Of a stretch of 64,000 nt of DNA, positions 63,365-64,000 are shown piece by piece (position 1 is the first letter of the stretch; every line of letters begins with the position of its first letter). The notes below the pieces were generated by a model. It did not search any database, was not told the DNA's origin, and worked only from the letters and a program-made list of their open reading frames with translations. The DNA comes from Clytia hemisphaerica (Eukaryota; Cnidaria; Hydrozoa; Leptothecata; Clytiidae), in the NCBI GenBank assembly GCA_902728285.1, contig CACVBU010001184.1, positions 284,100 through 348,099 of the forward strand. Direction: 5' to 3'. The position numbers were made by a program, and so were the translations under genes.

Positions 63365-64000
63365 GCAATTAGCTCCCAAATTTGCTGGATATGGTGATGC
63401 AGATTTAAAATCTTTGAAAAATTTCATGAAAAATTTTGGATGACGTCATTTTCTGCCAGTAAAAATGAAAATTACGTTCAAATATGCTGACGTCATCATA
63501 AGTTTTTAAATTTTTTTTGTTAAATTGCTTTCATTAGTTGATCTGCATCATTAGTTAAATTTTGGTGTTCATAGCATTGAAAAAACTTACATTATCGCCG
63601 TTTTTCTGGATTGCGACGTTATTAAAGCCGTCTTTATAACATGTTTTTTCGACATTTCAAAACGTCAATGTCGGTTTTTAGTCGATATTTTGAGATAAAG
63701 TCGTTTTATATTTTTGACCCACCACTTTTCGAAATCCTCTCTTCTTTAAAGCTTGACATTTTCGACCGCCGGAGGCGGTTTCTTTCATAGTGGTACGCTA
63801 ATCTCGTTTTGCTTTGGCTCATTACTTTGTCTACCATTTACTTTCGGTTTTTTTAACTAGATTACCCAGGTGTTTCTCTTTTTTTTCCCTGAATGTCTTT
63901 TATTCGGAGTTGAATAATCGAGACATGAAAAATGACTATATAGTAATCTGATTTCAATGAATAATCTAAAATGTACTGGAGATGACATGTAGGCGTTAAT
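63365..64000. other. No supported gene
   Basis: AT-rich; GATGACGTCATTT- and TGACGTCATCAT-type words occur near 63440 and 63489. Nothing coding recognised. Confidence 0.4.

Overview
This is a eukaryotic, most likely cnidarian, nuclear window. It is strongly AT-rich, has split genes with GT-AG introns, and is dominated by transposable elements. The cnidarian guess rests on a small secreted ShKT-type cysteine-rich gene, a secreted PAN/Apple gene, CR1/RTE-like LINEs, a Penelope-like element with a GIY-YIG endonuclease, and many hAT and TA-target MITEs. No database could be searched, so the phylum is an inference. Nothing bacterial or viral was recognised.

Host genes. (1) Minus strand 28149-29954: a four-exon gene for a 198-residue secreted protein with ShKT-like cysteine modules, a TATA box and a poly(A) signal. 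(2) Plus strand 37941-56298: a six-exon gene for a 600-residue secreted protein with a signal peptide, one PAN/Apple-like domain and about three copies of a beta-rich module. Its introns are packed with repeats. In both genes the reconstructed exons sum to an exact multiple of three, and nearly all introns are phase 1. (3) Plus strand 26571-32666: exons matching the C-terminal part of the GARP/EARP tethering subunit VPS54, with a stop codon, a phase mismatch and two lost splice sites. It reads as a decayed duplicate, and the ShKT gene lies antisense inside its largest intron.

Layout. 0.6-2 kb: ~175-bp tandem repeat carrying a TTAA MITE. 5-11 kb: two hAT-like elements with nested insertions. 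11-16 kb: LINE debris and a dead EN/RT element. 16-25.5 kb: nested TIR elements and a recurrent 14-bp motif. 25.5-26.3 kb: ~290-bp tandem repeat. 26.5-32.7 kb: VPS54 remnant with the ShKT gene. 33-37.6 kb: foldbacks and a nested TIR element. 37.9-56.3 kb: the PAN gene. One of its introns carries a CR1-like LINE (46-48.5 kb) and a GC-rich block (48.6-52 kb) with a 5S rRNA gene, tRNA-like boxes and a 382-bp tandem repeat. 59.3-62 kb: a Penelope-like insertion with inverted arms and a 12-bp target duplication. 62.1-63.4 kb: a tRNA-derived SINE, a hairpin and a third hAT copy.

Exon joins are inferred from splice sites and phase and were not checked against RNA. Many repeat calls rest on terminal inverted repeats (TIRs) and target-site duplications (TSDs) read by eye.
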